A DNA stretch of 64,000 bases, taken from assembly GCA_022266195.1 (NCBI GenBank), contig WHVY01000001.1, positions 4,588,001 to 4,652,000 on the forward strand, read 5' to 3'. Below are positions 44,510 to 57,300 of this stretch, piece by piece. The stretch comes from Tetranychus cinnabarinus (lineage: Eukaryota > Arthropoda > Arachnida > Trombidiformes > Tetranychidae). The notes under the pieces were generated by a model. The model was not told the DNA's origin and did no database searches. It worked only from the letters and a program-made list of their open reading frames with translations. A program made the position numbers and the translations under genes. Numbering within the stretch: the stretch's first letter is position 1; the number at the start of each line of letters is the position of its first letter.

Positions 44510-47500
44510 GTTTCGCTATCGCAGGCGAAATTCCGTAAATTCGGATCGTTTTCCTGTCCCAAGACTTGAATAACCTTAAAAAGTTTCGCTTTCGATCATG
44601 TTTTTGAAAGATTCACAAAATGCAATAGTTAATCCTAGACGATTTTGGAAGTCTTCGGTTGTAAAAGAACCATTTTTTAGATGAAAATTTTCCACTTGAT
44701 AATCTAACTAATGAATAGTGACCATTGAAATTGCAACCATCATTAATTTGGAAATGTAAAAATAACAATAAAAGGAAAACATTTTCATTGTCCATTTTGA
44801 AGATTGTTTCGGTGGATTCTCAAGAGACTGGCAACTCTATTATATTACAATAATATTGGGATAATGTAATGATTCAGAGAATATTGCAAGTTGATAGAAA
44901 ATAATAATTGTTATTAAAGGATAGAAGAAGCGAAAAAGAACTGAAAAAAAAGAGTTATCCTTACTCATCAAGTGTATCATGCTCAATCAGAATAATTCAT
45001 TGGTATAATATAATTTTACTGTTTACCCTTGGATCTATTTTTACAAGTAAATATTATCATGTATTTATATAATATTATACATAAATATATTGATAGCTAT
45101 AATAATGGGCAGCAAGAGAGACCTACAAGTAAAAAGGCAGAAAAGAGCGCAGTTTTGCAACATTATTTCATGTCGATTGAGAAGTAATCGAAAGCAGGGA
45201 AAAGGAGCGAGAAGAACAAACAAAACTCATTTCTTGATTAGTCCATTGATTGACCTTAAAGGGCAGAGAGAAAAGTGAATGTTGCCTTGAATGTGAATAC
45301 CAAAAATTGACTTACAATTGGATGCCCAAGAGAGGAACACAGTCAACAGCTTTATCATTCCCAATATACCATTGTTATCTCTACTATTATTATGATAACA
45401 ACTATTATTAGTTTTGCTTTTTCACCATTATTATTATTCTAATGATATTGTCTTCACATGTTATTCACAGTTGAAACTCGGGACAATTTATGAAAGTAAA
45501 TAATATTCATATGTGCCAATCCATTACTTGGAGATTTCACTCTCTATAGATATTGTTCACTGGGAATGGATAACCTTTTCATTTTTCAATCAACAGTTTT
45601 GCCGATAATATTTCAAAATGCTGTTCAATTCGAGTCAGATTGGTTTTGCTTGTTCTTGGAGATAATTTATGGAAATGAACTGAATTGATCATTTATCATG
45701 TTTGCCATGTTTTGATAAATTCTGTTGGTTCTGATAAATGTGTTCAGATTTTATCTGAAATTGTTCTCATTTCGTTCTCGAATTATTAAGCCAAATCACT
45801 TTTCACTCCGATTCGCTTTTTCATTGATAACTCGATCACACTCTAGAATCTTGATAATGTCGCAAATTTGATTTCGACTTGGGTCAATTTTTGACTTTCG
45901 ATGGCTGAAAATTGGAAGATTTTTCTAGTTGATCTTTTCGTTCAACCTTTTTTCATCTAAAAACGAATTGAATTTCAAAGTAAAGATTGTCACTGATAAC
46001 TTGATATGTATACTTTTGATGACTTTTGCAAATAAAAGTTGAATGTTTTCAAAGTTCAATATTGAATGTAGAATATGATTGAATTATATTCATTGATGTA
46101 ACAATCCCAAAATGTAGTAAACTTGGTTTTCATGGGAAACCCAAAGAGTTGCACATTGAATGCACTTTAAGTGACAAATTGATAAAAGCAAATAGAGTTT
46201 CAATAACATTGAAATCATTGATGGTGATGATGATCATCATTATCATGATAATGTTTTTCACCTTCCTTTTACTTATTTTTCTTCCTTCACGAGAGAACAA
46301 ACTTTCTCAACATTGAATCAACACTTTTGATGTATTCAAAACCGATAAATCAAATTAACTCAACATGACAATTTGATAGCGAAAATGTTTACGATTTTTT
46401 TCTCTCGACTTTTTCACATTCCCATTTAGTCTACCAACATTACAAATGTTTGATTTCCCAAAAGAGTTTGTTATCTTTTGTTTTACAAAAAAAAGAGACT
46501 TTTTGTGTCAGAATTTGTTTATTGTTCATGTTTCTTTGACTCACAATTCATTGTTAATAATGGGAGAAGAAGAACAAGAAAAGAAAAAGTTAATTTATAA
46601 AAATATCAAACATCGAAATTTTCCTTGACTGTTTATCACCAAAAAGACTACAGATAATCAGGGAAACAGGGAAAAAACATTTGCCAAGTTGAACCTGAAG
46701 AGAATTGTAGTCAAACTTCAAGATCAATTGGAGTTTGTGATGAAAAAGATTCATGATTGATTTACACTTTTCCGAGTCTTTCATTTGTCGAACCATCAGC
46801 TTCAAAATTGCAACAAATGAAGGCTTTTCATTTCGATTTCAATTTTCAGAGCAAATGTCGAAAAGATTGAAATTCTGATTTTCTTGCCTTTTCTTCTACA
46901 AACTGAATGCTGGACAGTTCAATATTTGTTTCTCTTAACTTGAAATCTCCTGAAGAACCCAAGAGACTTTTTTAAACAGATTTGCCAAGCATTAATCAAA
47001 TTAATCATTTTTTCGAGTTTTACTTTGCAAAATTAATTGAACGAAGCGGCAATCGAACGTAAATTGAACACAAAATAAGCCTTCTTTTCTCTTTAACCTG
47101 AAAGGTTCCAAGTTCAACCAATTGTTACCAACATCTAAATTGATCATTAATATTACGATTGGTTTAATTGAGCGAAGCAAAATTAAAAGCCAGAAAGCAT
47201 AATTCCGAGCCGGAAATGTGTGCATATTCATCAAAATGATAACATCAGAGAAACTTGAGTTTCTGAAAAATGATTGAAAGATTGAATCGATAGTTGAGAG
47301 ACATTTCAACTCGAAACTTGAGATTACTCAGTTTCTCATCAATCATTGTGACTTTTATTGGCAAAAGTTGAGCTGATTATTAAACTTGAAACAATCTCAA
47401 TTTTTGTTGCTCGACAATCATCAAGTTTACTTACCACATAAATTTCGTTGAATTTACAAATTGATTTATCATTATTTTAGACTTTGCTGTTTACCCTTCT

Positions 47501-50500
47501 GTTGTTCATGTATATTGAACGATTTCTCGTTTGTTCGTGTTGACATTTATCTTGAACGAAAAGATAATTGTAAAATAAATATGACAAGTAAAGACATGTT
47601 TAGAGATGCTTGGAGAAACAAAATTATTAGCAACGATCGATTAATGGATGGGAAAAGTTCAATTTTTTATGCCACCTTCTTGCTTACTGAGATATTTTAT
47701 AACTCGAAAAAGATCATAAAAACAGTGAATTTAAAAGTAAAGATTAAACTAGTTCAATTAATGATTTTCATTCGAGTTTCACATTTTGTTTCAATTGACT
47801 TTTCACACCAGTTTTTTCCTTCCTTTTTTCAACATCTTAATTGATAATCAATTTTATATTTCGATCAAGCTAATCAATCCTGACTTTCTCTGCTCATTCA
47901 CAGTTAACAGTTTTATCAACTCGGTATTAACCATGATTGCAGAGTTTGCCGTATTGTTGGCTGGTTAAATGAAAATCAATGAAACAGCAAAAAAACTTGA
48001 AAAGTGTAATTAACAAACAAAACCCTTATTTTTTATCACATTAGGTTTGCTGTAAGGTTAAGTCGGAAAAATCTAAATTAACTATGGGTAGAGAGTAGAG
48101 TATTCATTTTGTGTTTTACTTTTTTTCCTGAGTTTCGAGCAAAACAAACGCATCGGTTGATGCATTGATATTTGACTAGAAGTGAGAGGCCTCATCTCTC
48201 AATTAATGTATTGGTCATTGATAAGATCTCTTCATAACATAGCATAAGCTAGAGCATCAGCTTCTATTGAAAGGTTGTGCAAGCAGATTGGTAAAAGCCG
48301 CACAATAAATAAGACTTACAGGTTCATGTTTGATATTCATATGCGGCAGCAGCCTAAAAATAGCTCTTACATTGCAAACCCAATTTGAAAGACCTTAAGA
48401 TTTTAAAAGGATTATTGATGATTAAACCAATGCTAGCCCATTCACTATTAAAAGTGTAGTCCAAGTGCTTGGTGCACATGAGTTATATGAAATTACATAA
48501 AAAATTGAATAGAGAAGTTTTTAAAGTAAAATTCTATTTTATTTTCTAAAAACGCAACTTTGAAAATGCTATCAAAAATAGCTTCTCAAAGCCCACTGTC
48601 TGGAAGCAAAGGTTAAAAAAGCTGTGTTGAAGTCCCAGACCCGACAATACCCATGAGAGGACTTTTGACTACTACTTGTTTTTTGAAGTACTTTACTTCA
48701 ATTGGAGTTATTCCATGAGAAGATTAAAAGGTTGAGGTGACTAGACAAGAGCTATTGGTCTAGCCTAGGAACGAGCCTACAGCACGACATGTCTTTGTTT
48801 TTGTCTTTGAAATGACCTTTCAGGGCCTTTTTCTTAGATTAAAAATTTTACATGGAATCATGAATTAATTAAATGCTTTGATTCTTTATATTAGTTCACA
48901 AACCACTGATGCTCATAGAGTTGGAGTGCTGATTTTCACTCCATTATTTTCACCATTCATCTCATCTCTATAATTGCAACCTTTCAGTTTCAATGAAAGG
49001 ATTTAGCGAAGAAAACAAAATATTGGAGTAAAAAAAAGAATTGAATTATTGACGAAATAATTGAATCAAAATGGTAGATGAGATTGGATTATCAGATGAA
49101 TTGTTTCCAATGATCATGATTTGAAGTAAAAAAAAGGTTTTATTTCCAATTGTATAACAATGATTATTTCTGACAAGAGTTCAATTGAAAATAATCTAAC
49201 AATATTGACCGGAAATTTCATGTTTCTATACTTGTTGCCTTCACATATTAGTCGACTATAAAGCAACTTCATTATCACATTATATCATCAGCCAAGCTTT
49301 ACTTATCTGTCAACAATTTAGCGCAATTCTTTGGTCCATTTTCATTCTTTCAATTCTGTTTTTTGGTGACAGTATATTAACAAGATAAAGAAAAGCTTGA
49401 AAAAAATGATAAAAGTTTTCATTCATTTTCAGTCAAAGATTAACTCGCAATAAATCCTGACTTTTGCTAAACATTCAAACTCTCATGCGATGGACATGAG
49501 AAGATATAAAACACTTTACATGTAAATGGATGTGAAAGATGAATCCATCAATAGTTGATACTCGAGTAAATGTTCATTTATAAATGTTTAGCTAAGTACC
49601 AAAACTATGCAATGCTACACTCAGTGATCTGTTTGATGGAGAAGTCTTGACTTGGAATTTTGCAATGAAAAGTTTCCCAATGCTGATCATTTCAGAAAGG
49701 AAAAGAACTCTGAAAAGCTTGGAATCGAGAAAATCTTAAATTTACTCGAATTGCAATGACTCTAGAAGCGAAACATTAGACTTTAGGTGAAACTATCGAA
49801 GTTTGATGAGTTGCTAAAGTTGAACATTTGCTGAAGTGTTGCAAGTTTACAATTAGTTTGGATTGGGTTTGACGGATTTATTGTTACTGAGTTTGTGTGA
49901 TTTTGTTGTGCTCATTCAACCCATTCCAAGTAGATTTAACCAACTTACAAATCTATTTTAAAGCTTTGAAAATGTTGGCGAATAATTGAAAAAAATATTG
50001 TTTCGAGATTTGTACTTGTAATCTATTCTGATGCAGGTCAGAGATTTTTGTTGCAGGTTGAATCGATTCAAGATTTACAAGATTTTTTGTTCACTTGTAA
50101 TCTAATCCAGACTCTTTAAAGATTAACCTTTTTTTGTGAGATTGGAAGGAAGAAAAAGAATGAAAAGTTTAAAGAAATGAGTTTTTTTGTTTTTACTCTT
50201 GTTTTGCTTAGACTTTTATCGGTGAAATTGAAGGGCAAAAATAAAAGGTTAACAGGGAGTAAAAGATGATGAAATTTTGCACATCTGAGGGAAGATAATG
50301 ATGATGATTATGTTGAGAAGGAATCTTTAAAAGCATGAGAAGAGGAAAAGGAACAGAACGAAAATGTTGGAAAAGCATTGCACTTTACTTGAGAAAATCG
50401 GCAAAAAAAGATTTGTGAATCTTGTTCATCTTCATCATCATCCTTTTCCTTTTGGTCAATTTAACAAGAACCGTTAATGTACAATTTAAAATGTTACTCA

Positions 50501-51401
50501 AGCAATAAGGAAAAGTGAAAGTAAACTGTAAACACTGAGCAATGTGCAAAGTGAGAAATGTATTGATTTACTCGACACATTGTTGGATAAAAGTGTTGAA
50601 GTTTGGAACTTTTGGTCGAATTTGTTGTTATTTTATTTTCGAACTAATCAGTCAAATATTATGAAATTCAAAATGTAAAATTCTCATTGCGATCATTGTG
50701 ATATTTTTGAATGATTACTCTTTTAATGATTTTTCTGTTGTATTCAGCATTTCTTTTCTCACCATCCATTCTCTTATCGATTGTTTATAATCCGATTGAA
50801 AGATCATCATCTTCTTCGTCATGAACATCTTAAGGCCATTTATTCATTATCCACAACAATCTGTTTTAATGCACTTTCAACTTATTTTTTGTAAAAACCT
50901 TATTTTCTTGTCTTTTTTGCACTCTTTCAGCCTGTTTCAGCTTCATTCAATCTTTATTTTCCGATAAAAATCTTCAATTATTTTCAAATTTTCTTTTCTT
51001 CTTTAAAGGGGAAAGAAGAGCTTGAACTTACATGAAAAACATGGTGAAACAAAGTTTAAACACTGAAAAAACTCAAATAATTATATTTAAAGGTTTACAT
51101 TACTAGACTAGAAATGAGTCTTTATCGATTCTGTGTTAGTCTTTCTATTTTTTAAATTTGTTTATCTTAAATTCATTTTCAGGGAAAAGTATCATTCAAA
51201 CAGGAAAACAGTGAAAGTGAATAATGGGAGTTTTATGATCAATCAGATTCACCAGAAAAAAATGTTTATCTTCAATTCCTCTGGATTTTCTTGTTATGCG
51301 CTTTCTCTCTATATTTTCACATCGAACGTACAGATTAAAGCATAAAAATCAAGATATTTAGTAAACAATAGTATTAATTTATTAGAAACACACGCTTCTT
51401 G

Positions 51402-53060
51402 CTCATAACACGGAAACAGAAACATGGAAAAATGTATTCCAGAAACTTCGTGCACACCTTCGACATTTGAATTTTCGTCCTGTTTGGCGATTTTTACAGG
51501 AATCTAGCCTTTACCATATTATTCAGCGCGATTGATTACATAGGCCATGAATAGAATTGGTTTATTTGTGTGACTTATTCAACATATCGACAAATGTAAC
51601 GTTAGGATGTGCATAGAAATTTTTTGCAATTCCTTTGTTTCAGCAGTTACACTATTCACAAGCGCGTGTATCATCACTTGTTTCAACATATTATATACTT
51701 TTTTATTTACGTAGAGATATCACTACTTATCACCTACGTATACGGAGATATTTTTCACCATGTCTCAGATTGAGACTGATCTCTTTATCTGCAGTTTCCC
51801 CATTGTTATAAGCGGCAGATGAAACAAATACGGATGGGTCATTCGAGCGCAAGACAGATGAACCATCGATTGAACCATAGGCGTCTTAGCGAAGGATCAC
51901 AGATCAGAAATTTAACTTGAAAGTTTGCACCTAGTTATATAAATAAACTGTAAACTGATCAAATGTCTGCATAAATCAATTCTTCGGTGAATGTCTTTAG
52001 AAAATACTAAATCAATCGTGGTGTAGATCTATCAACTCTCAATAATTACGTTCATCGAAAAAGACAAGTTCGTGATTTTACTGAGTATTGGAACTATGTG
52101 CATAAAATGTAGGGATCGAACGTAAATTTAACTCAAATGTAAAAGAAAATCAACTACAAAGAATTTTATTTTAAGAATTTTATTACTGAAGAAAGGTCTG
52201 TTCAAGATTTTTAAATCTAGCGAACGCTAATTGAAAACTTGTCTGGGTCGAGATCTCAGGTTGGTTTTATGGGAGATCTCATTGTGGTCTATTATTGCCT
52301 AGTGATCAAATGTTAGAGAAAACAAAGATTGAGAAAAAGTTACCCGGAAGGGTTTAGAAAGGTAGTTGAAAAAAGATTATTTTGACTGATCGACTTGAAA
52401 GCTCAATCTGAGCTTATTTGAAGAACTCTTAGATAGGTGCGCATTCTATTTATTATTTGGCAAAAAGTACCTTGGTACTGTTTCTAACTCATCGAATCAT
52501 AACCATGAGCCAGATCATTAATTATTCGATGTAAGCAAAGAATCGAAGCTAAATCAATCGCAAGAATTACATAATATCAAAGTTAAAAGCATGTCATCAA
52601 AAGAATTTCTGCTCTTCCATTGCTTCCAGGATAAGCCAGATGATATTCATTTGATTGTATCGTTAGTGGTTCTCCGTAAGTAATAGCTGGGGCATTCTTT
52701 TTTTACCTTAAAGCACTTTTCTACAAAATGCGGCCCTCCCCCTGCTAAAACGCGGAATCATTTCAATGACAAGGATCCAAAATCTAATAACCATGCAATC
52801 ATCGAAGTGTGGCTTTTACGATCGATTACGGTCGATTTTGCAAAGTCTGTAAAACTTGTTCATGTTGAGACGGATTTCATACAAACAAGGTAGCGTAATT
52901 ACCGTACCGTAAAAAAGTATTTATCAAGAATTTCTATTTATCCAGCTGACTGTTCGTGAGCAAGCCAGTCAGGCCAATAAGGTATTTATAATCTTTTATT
53001 AGGAATTTTATTTAAGGAATATTTTAATTTTTATCAATATCATGTATCATTTCCTTTATT
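51402..53060 (+). other. GC-richer island, left part, coding fragments
   Basis: Base composition rises relative to the intron. Short protein-like frames occur, such as one at about 51402-51531 reading VFQKLRAHLRHLNFRPVWRF and a basic one near 51820-51920, each ending in a stop. No family recognised. Read as decayed coding DNA. Confidence 0.35.
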
Positions 53061-53067
53061 TCTATAA

Positions 53068-53918
53068 AAGGCACCACTGGTAAGGAAAAGCGTTGAAAGT
53101 GCTTCAGGCTCGCTTGTGACAGAGAATGCTGATAAAGCCAATGTGCTAAGTAATGCTAAACAAGTATTGCTAATTATTTGAATATCAATATAATGATTGA
53201 ATGAAATTGCTATTTTACTTTTTTACAGGAAGTGTCAAACATTTGTTTACAAGAGTTGCAAGCTCTTTTCCTAGCTAAAATACTTCACTCATCCTCGGAA
53301 CAAGGCAAGTTTTATGGTTGTGTCGAATATTCAACTTATTATGAAACTGTGAAATTTCTTCGCCTGAACAAGGAATAAAAATTTAAGGAGCGTGGTCCTG
53401 AAATCCCAGCGTCAGCCGTGTTACGAGCTAAGGCCTTGAAACGTGGCAGTTAAGTTTACAGGTGCGCTTATTATTCAATGGTTGGCACGGCAGGCAACAA
53501 AGCGTCAGTTGACGTTCACACGAACGGAAAAATTGTAAATAATAAAGTAATAGAACCTGCGTGTGGTATCCGGAAAAAAATTGAACCGGCAATCCGTGGC
53601 GTTTATGCCAAAGCTAGTAAACAAGCAATACTTGTAAACTTATACATGCCCTCTACAGACAGCTCTAAATCTCCAATGTTTCAAATTGTTGAAATTTCTT
53701 CCCAAAAGGACATCTCTATTCATAGATTGGAAGCAATAAGAGACAATACCCTCAACAAAAATGATGAGAAATGCCACTACGAAGGCTGTGCCTGTGAATG
53801 CAAATACACAAATACTGGCACAGAAATACTTGTAAGTCACGTAGCAGCGAACAATGTAATAATTTTATGCCATTTTATTATTTTATTTATTTTATTATTA
53901 AACCTGATTGTTGGCTAA
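53068..53918 (+). pseudogene. broken ORF region ending in a 146-codon frame with a hydrophobic tail
   Basis: One frame is open from about 53229, interrupted by two TAA (near 53379 and 53451), and then continues as a 146-codon frame from ATG 53478 to TAA 53918. Pieces between the stops look protein-like (KERGPEIPASAVLRAKALKR). The final frame has a Cys cluster (CHYEGCACECKY) and a hydrophobic C-terminus of about 18 residues. Immediately upstream, in another frame, is SGSLVTENADKANVLSNAK, which resembles the segment before reverse transcriptase in LINE proteins (G.LVTD...KA..L). The cause may be decay of a mobile element or a spliced gene whose introns I cannot resolve. The 146-codon frame alone could be a small tail-anchored or GPI-anchored protein. 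Confidence 0.35.
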
Positions 53919-54091
53919 AGCGTAAAGCGTTTAAAGTTCCACCCGATGCTTGCTCAGAATATAATGTCAACGAAGATTGATCAAAATTGTACCTTTCCGT
54001 AATTTCAATTTATGCTAGAGAAATCAACAAGTCAACAAATTTGTAATAACAAATGATTTTAATCAACATATTGTTTCTTTTCTTTTAATTA

Positions 54092-54350
54092 TTATTTTTG
54101 GACATACACTAAACAACTAAGAATTGTAAGATTCGTGTAATATCCTCCAGAAATTGTCAAAAAACTTGTAAAAAAACCACTGAAAACTTGCTTTGTATGC
54201 AAGCACAGTGGTTCCGCTGTGTGGTGACTGTGTAAATTGTCATGGCATATGATGCTGGTTATTGAACCAGTGCTTGCTACGGTCAATATCAGATGTCCTG
54301 CGCGAATCATTAAAAGGTTTTGTATTTTGATAAAAATTGTAAATAAAATC
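54092..54350. other. GC-richer island, right part
   Basis: Both strands give protein-like fragments. The plus strand has CFVCKHSGSA and, one frame away, GDCVNCHG, together a paired-cysteine pattern like a small zinc finger broken by a shift. No family is assigned. Confidence 0.25.
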
Positions 54351-57300
54351 TAAATCTTTAAGATTTTTTAAGGTGTAAATTCACCATTTTCTCAAATTAC
54401 TTGAATTGAAGTTGTCAACTCTGCAGCACACAAGCAGCATAGTATACTTTTTATATGAGATTTTGAGATTCAGAGTGCAGATTAAATTAAATCTTGAAGA
54501 GTTAGATTTTATTTACAATTTAATTAAATCAAAAGACTTGCATTGTTTTCTCTCTTAATTTTCAATATTTGACTACATCCAATATGGCCTCACATCTTTT
54601 TGAGTTCTGAATCAATGGCCAAGTTATATTCAAGTTAGTTTTTATTATACTGGTGTCAATGACGACGTAAAATGCCCATTTTGTGATGTTGTGGTCTTCA
54701 ATTAGAATTGGTCAATTGGTCTTCATCATGAACTTATTAGAGAACATATCTTCATAGGCGATGATCTAAGAGAAATATTGTATTTGACCCAGCCATTAGG
54801 AATACCAAACGAGGATGTCTTGTTTCTTCTTGTCTCATTCACAGTATAGCATCCAATGCAATACGGGTAAAACTTTTGATGAAATAACCCATTGACAAAA
54901 TGAGTGTGATTTGTAATAAAGTTTACCTAGCAATACATTTAAAACAATTTCAATTTGATTTGATTGGTTAGTAAAATTTTAATTTCAGCAACAAGCTGAG
55001 TCAAGGCTGATATTAAACTCATGATCTATAATTGGACTGTCAAATTTGAATTGACAGCTGATATTCTTTAATATTTTGACAAGGAATTAATGATTTATAT
55101 CATTGATGGAACCAGCTAATGGTTAAATGAACAAAGTTTGGTACTTCAAATAAACCAGCAAACTCTATCGATTACTTTAGATATTGAAGTAAGCTGTTAA
55201 CAAAAAATGATTAAATTGTTCTTCATTTTCTTCGTGATTTAAGTGAATATGACAAGTGTCAATAACATCGCTATTAGGTTGACAAAATTTGTTACAAAAG
55301 CCAATGAGAAATTGTTCATTAAATCGATTAAAAAGTTTGACGACTCGATTACAACTCTTGCTAGCTTCAAGTTTAAAGCTTCATTTAATGGCAATATCTT
55401 GATTAAGATCATCAACTTGGTTAAACTTGAGAGTACACTTTGGAAAGAAAAAGGTTGAAAAAAAAAGGCAAATTAAATGAAATTTATTTTGATGCAGCAT
55501 TTTTTACTTTCTCAACATTCCAGTTTACAAGTTTTGCTGCTCAAAATGAATGAATCTGAGAGAATCGCGAATGGAAGGAAAAACGAGGAAAATAAATGCT
55601 GGGCAATTATCATCATTGTTATCACTGGAAGCATTAGAAACACAAGAATTTCCTTTGTCTTGCCTCATTTATCATAGTCTTTATTCGAGTTACTTTCTCT
55701 TTCTCTTCTCTTTTTCATTCTTTTGTTTGTACCATTATCTTCCTTAAGGCTATTTATCTTTATCCATGAGTGAATATCGTTGTATATAAAATATATTTGA
55801 TAATAAGTAATAGTTATAATAGGAATGGAGGCGAACAAGAAGAAACCAAAAACACGAAAATGTTCATTGAGAATCTATTGAGAATGAGATTGTTTTTTAT
55901 TAATCTTGATTAAGTTTACATGATAATCACCTTTTGTTTACCTCTGATTAATGTATTCCCTGTTATACTGTAATTCAAACCTCTTGTCAAACGGAAAGAG
56001 CTCGAGTTCAAAACGTACTTTTCCTTCAACTTTACTCTTGGAATGATTAGAGTTTTTTCCTTGATTTTTGTGTCTTGATCTACAACAAATTGAATCAACT
56101 AATAATTTTGTGCAAACTCGATTCTTGCAATTATAATTGGAAGCGTTAAACATTTTCTTTACTTGATTTTTCTCAGTCGTATTCCGTGTAAGAATAAAAA
56201 ACAAGATTAATCTCAGAAAAATAAGTTGTAAGAGTAAACTGTTGGTAAAAAGTGAAATGTTGAAGCAGAAAAAATCAAATTAAAGTGTGAAGGCAAAATT
56301 TTGGTTCAAGTCAAAGTTGAACTTTTACTTTTACTTGGATTAAAACAGTTCAACATTCAATTCCGTTGTGAACTGTAAGGAAATTAACAAGAATAAAGTT
56401 TGATCATCCAATATAAATGTTGTTTTTCCAACGTCATGATTCGCCTGAATAAAAGATTTACAATCAACAGAATAGTAAACTTTCAAATTCAAATCCAAGT
56501 TTCCAAAAGCAATTCAATTTTGATACTTTCCTTCAACTTTATCTAAAAACCTCAACAATCTTTACACCGAAAAATTAACCAATTTCCAAATATTGTCAAA
56601 CCCAAAATCGATAATAAAATCAAAAAGCACTTTTTTTCCTCAACAATAAAAACATTTCAATAAAAAACTCTTTTTAATGACTCTTGGAACATAATTTTTT
56701 CGCGATTCACTTGATCAGTCTGTAAAACTCATGAAATTATAATCCTCTTTGTCTTTGAGATTACAGGGAAAATTTAAAAGAATCAGATTCACGGTTCGAA
56801 ATGATGAAAAGTGTTTACCTAAGCATTAAAAGTGTTAACAATAACACATTTTACATTACCACTAATTACAGTCACATTGAACTTCAACTCCCTGAGGAAA
56901 CTGAAAGTGATAACAAATGCAGAATTATCAGTTTTTTGGTCAAAAAAGCGAGTAAATGATTGAAGCGAGTTGAAATGCCTTGAAGGTTTGAAAGTCCCAA
57001 AAAAGTGGCACAAAATTTTCCAAGTTTATCATTAAAATATTGCCCCAAAATATTGAGAGTAAAGAGGAAGATGGAAGCAACAATATCATTATAAATGAAT
57101 TTGCAAAGCAATTCAATAATGAACTCGAGAAGGCAAACAAAAGGCGATTTATTTGATCAATATCGTATTCATTAGAGGCAACAAAATTAAAGTTAATTGA
57201 AATGTTGAACAGCAAAAAAAATTGCAACATTTTTCCAACAGCAAAAACTCGATGAATATTGAACGATAATTGTTGAGTTTAATTTTCACCAAAATTAAAG

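Noticed and set aside
47001..47309. 102-codon minus-strand frame
   Set aside because: No recognisable motif or splice support; likely chance.
47461..47844. 127-codon plus-strand frame
   Set aside because: Length is near what chance gives in 64 kb of this composition; no domain, low-complexity hydrophobic and basic content.
48000..48850. Possible small RNA or tRNA-like region
   Set aside because: Some short palindromes and a GC rise, but no tRNA boxes, snRNA consensus or ORF could be matched.
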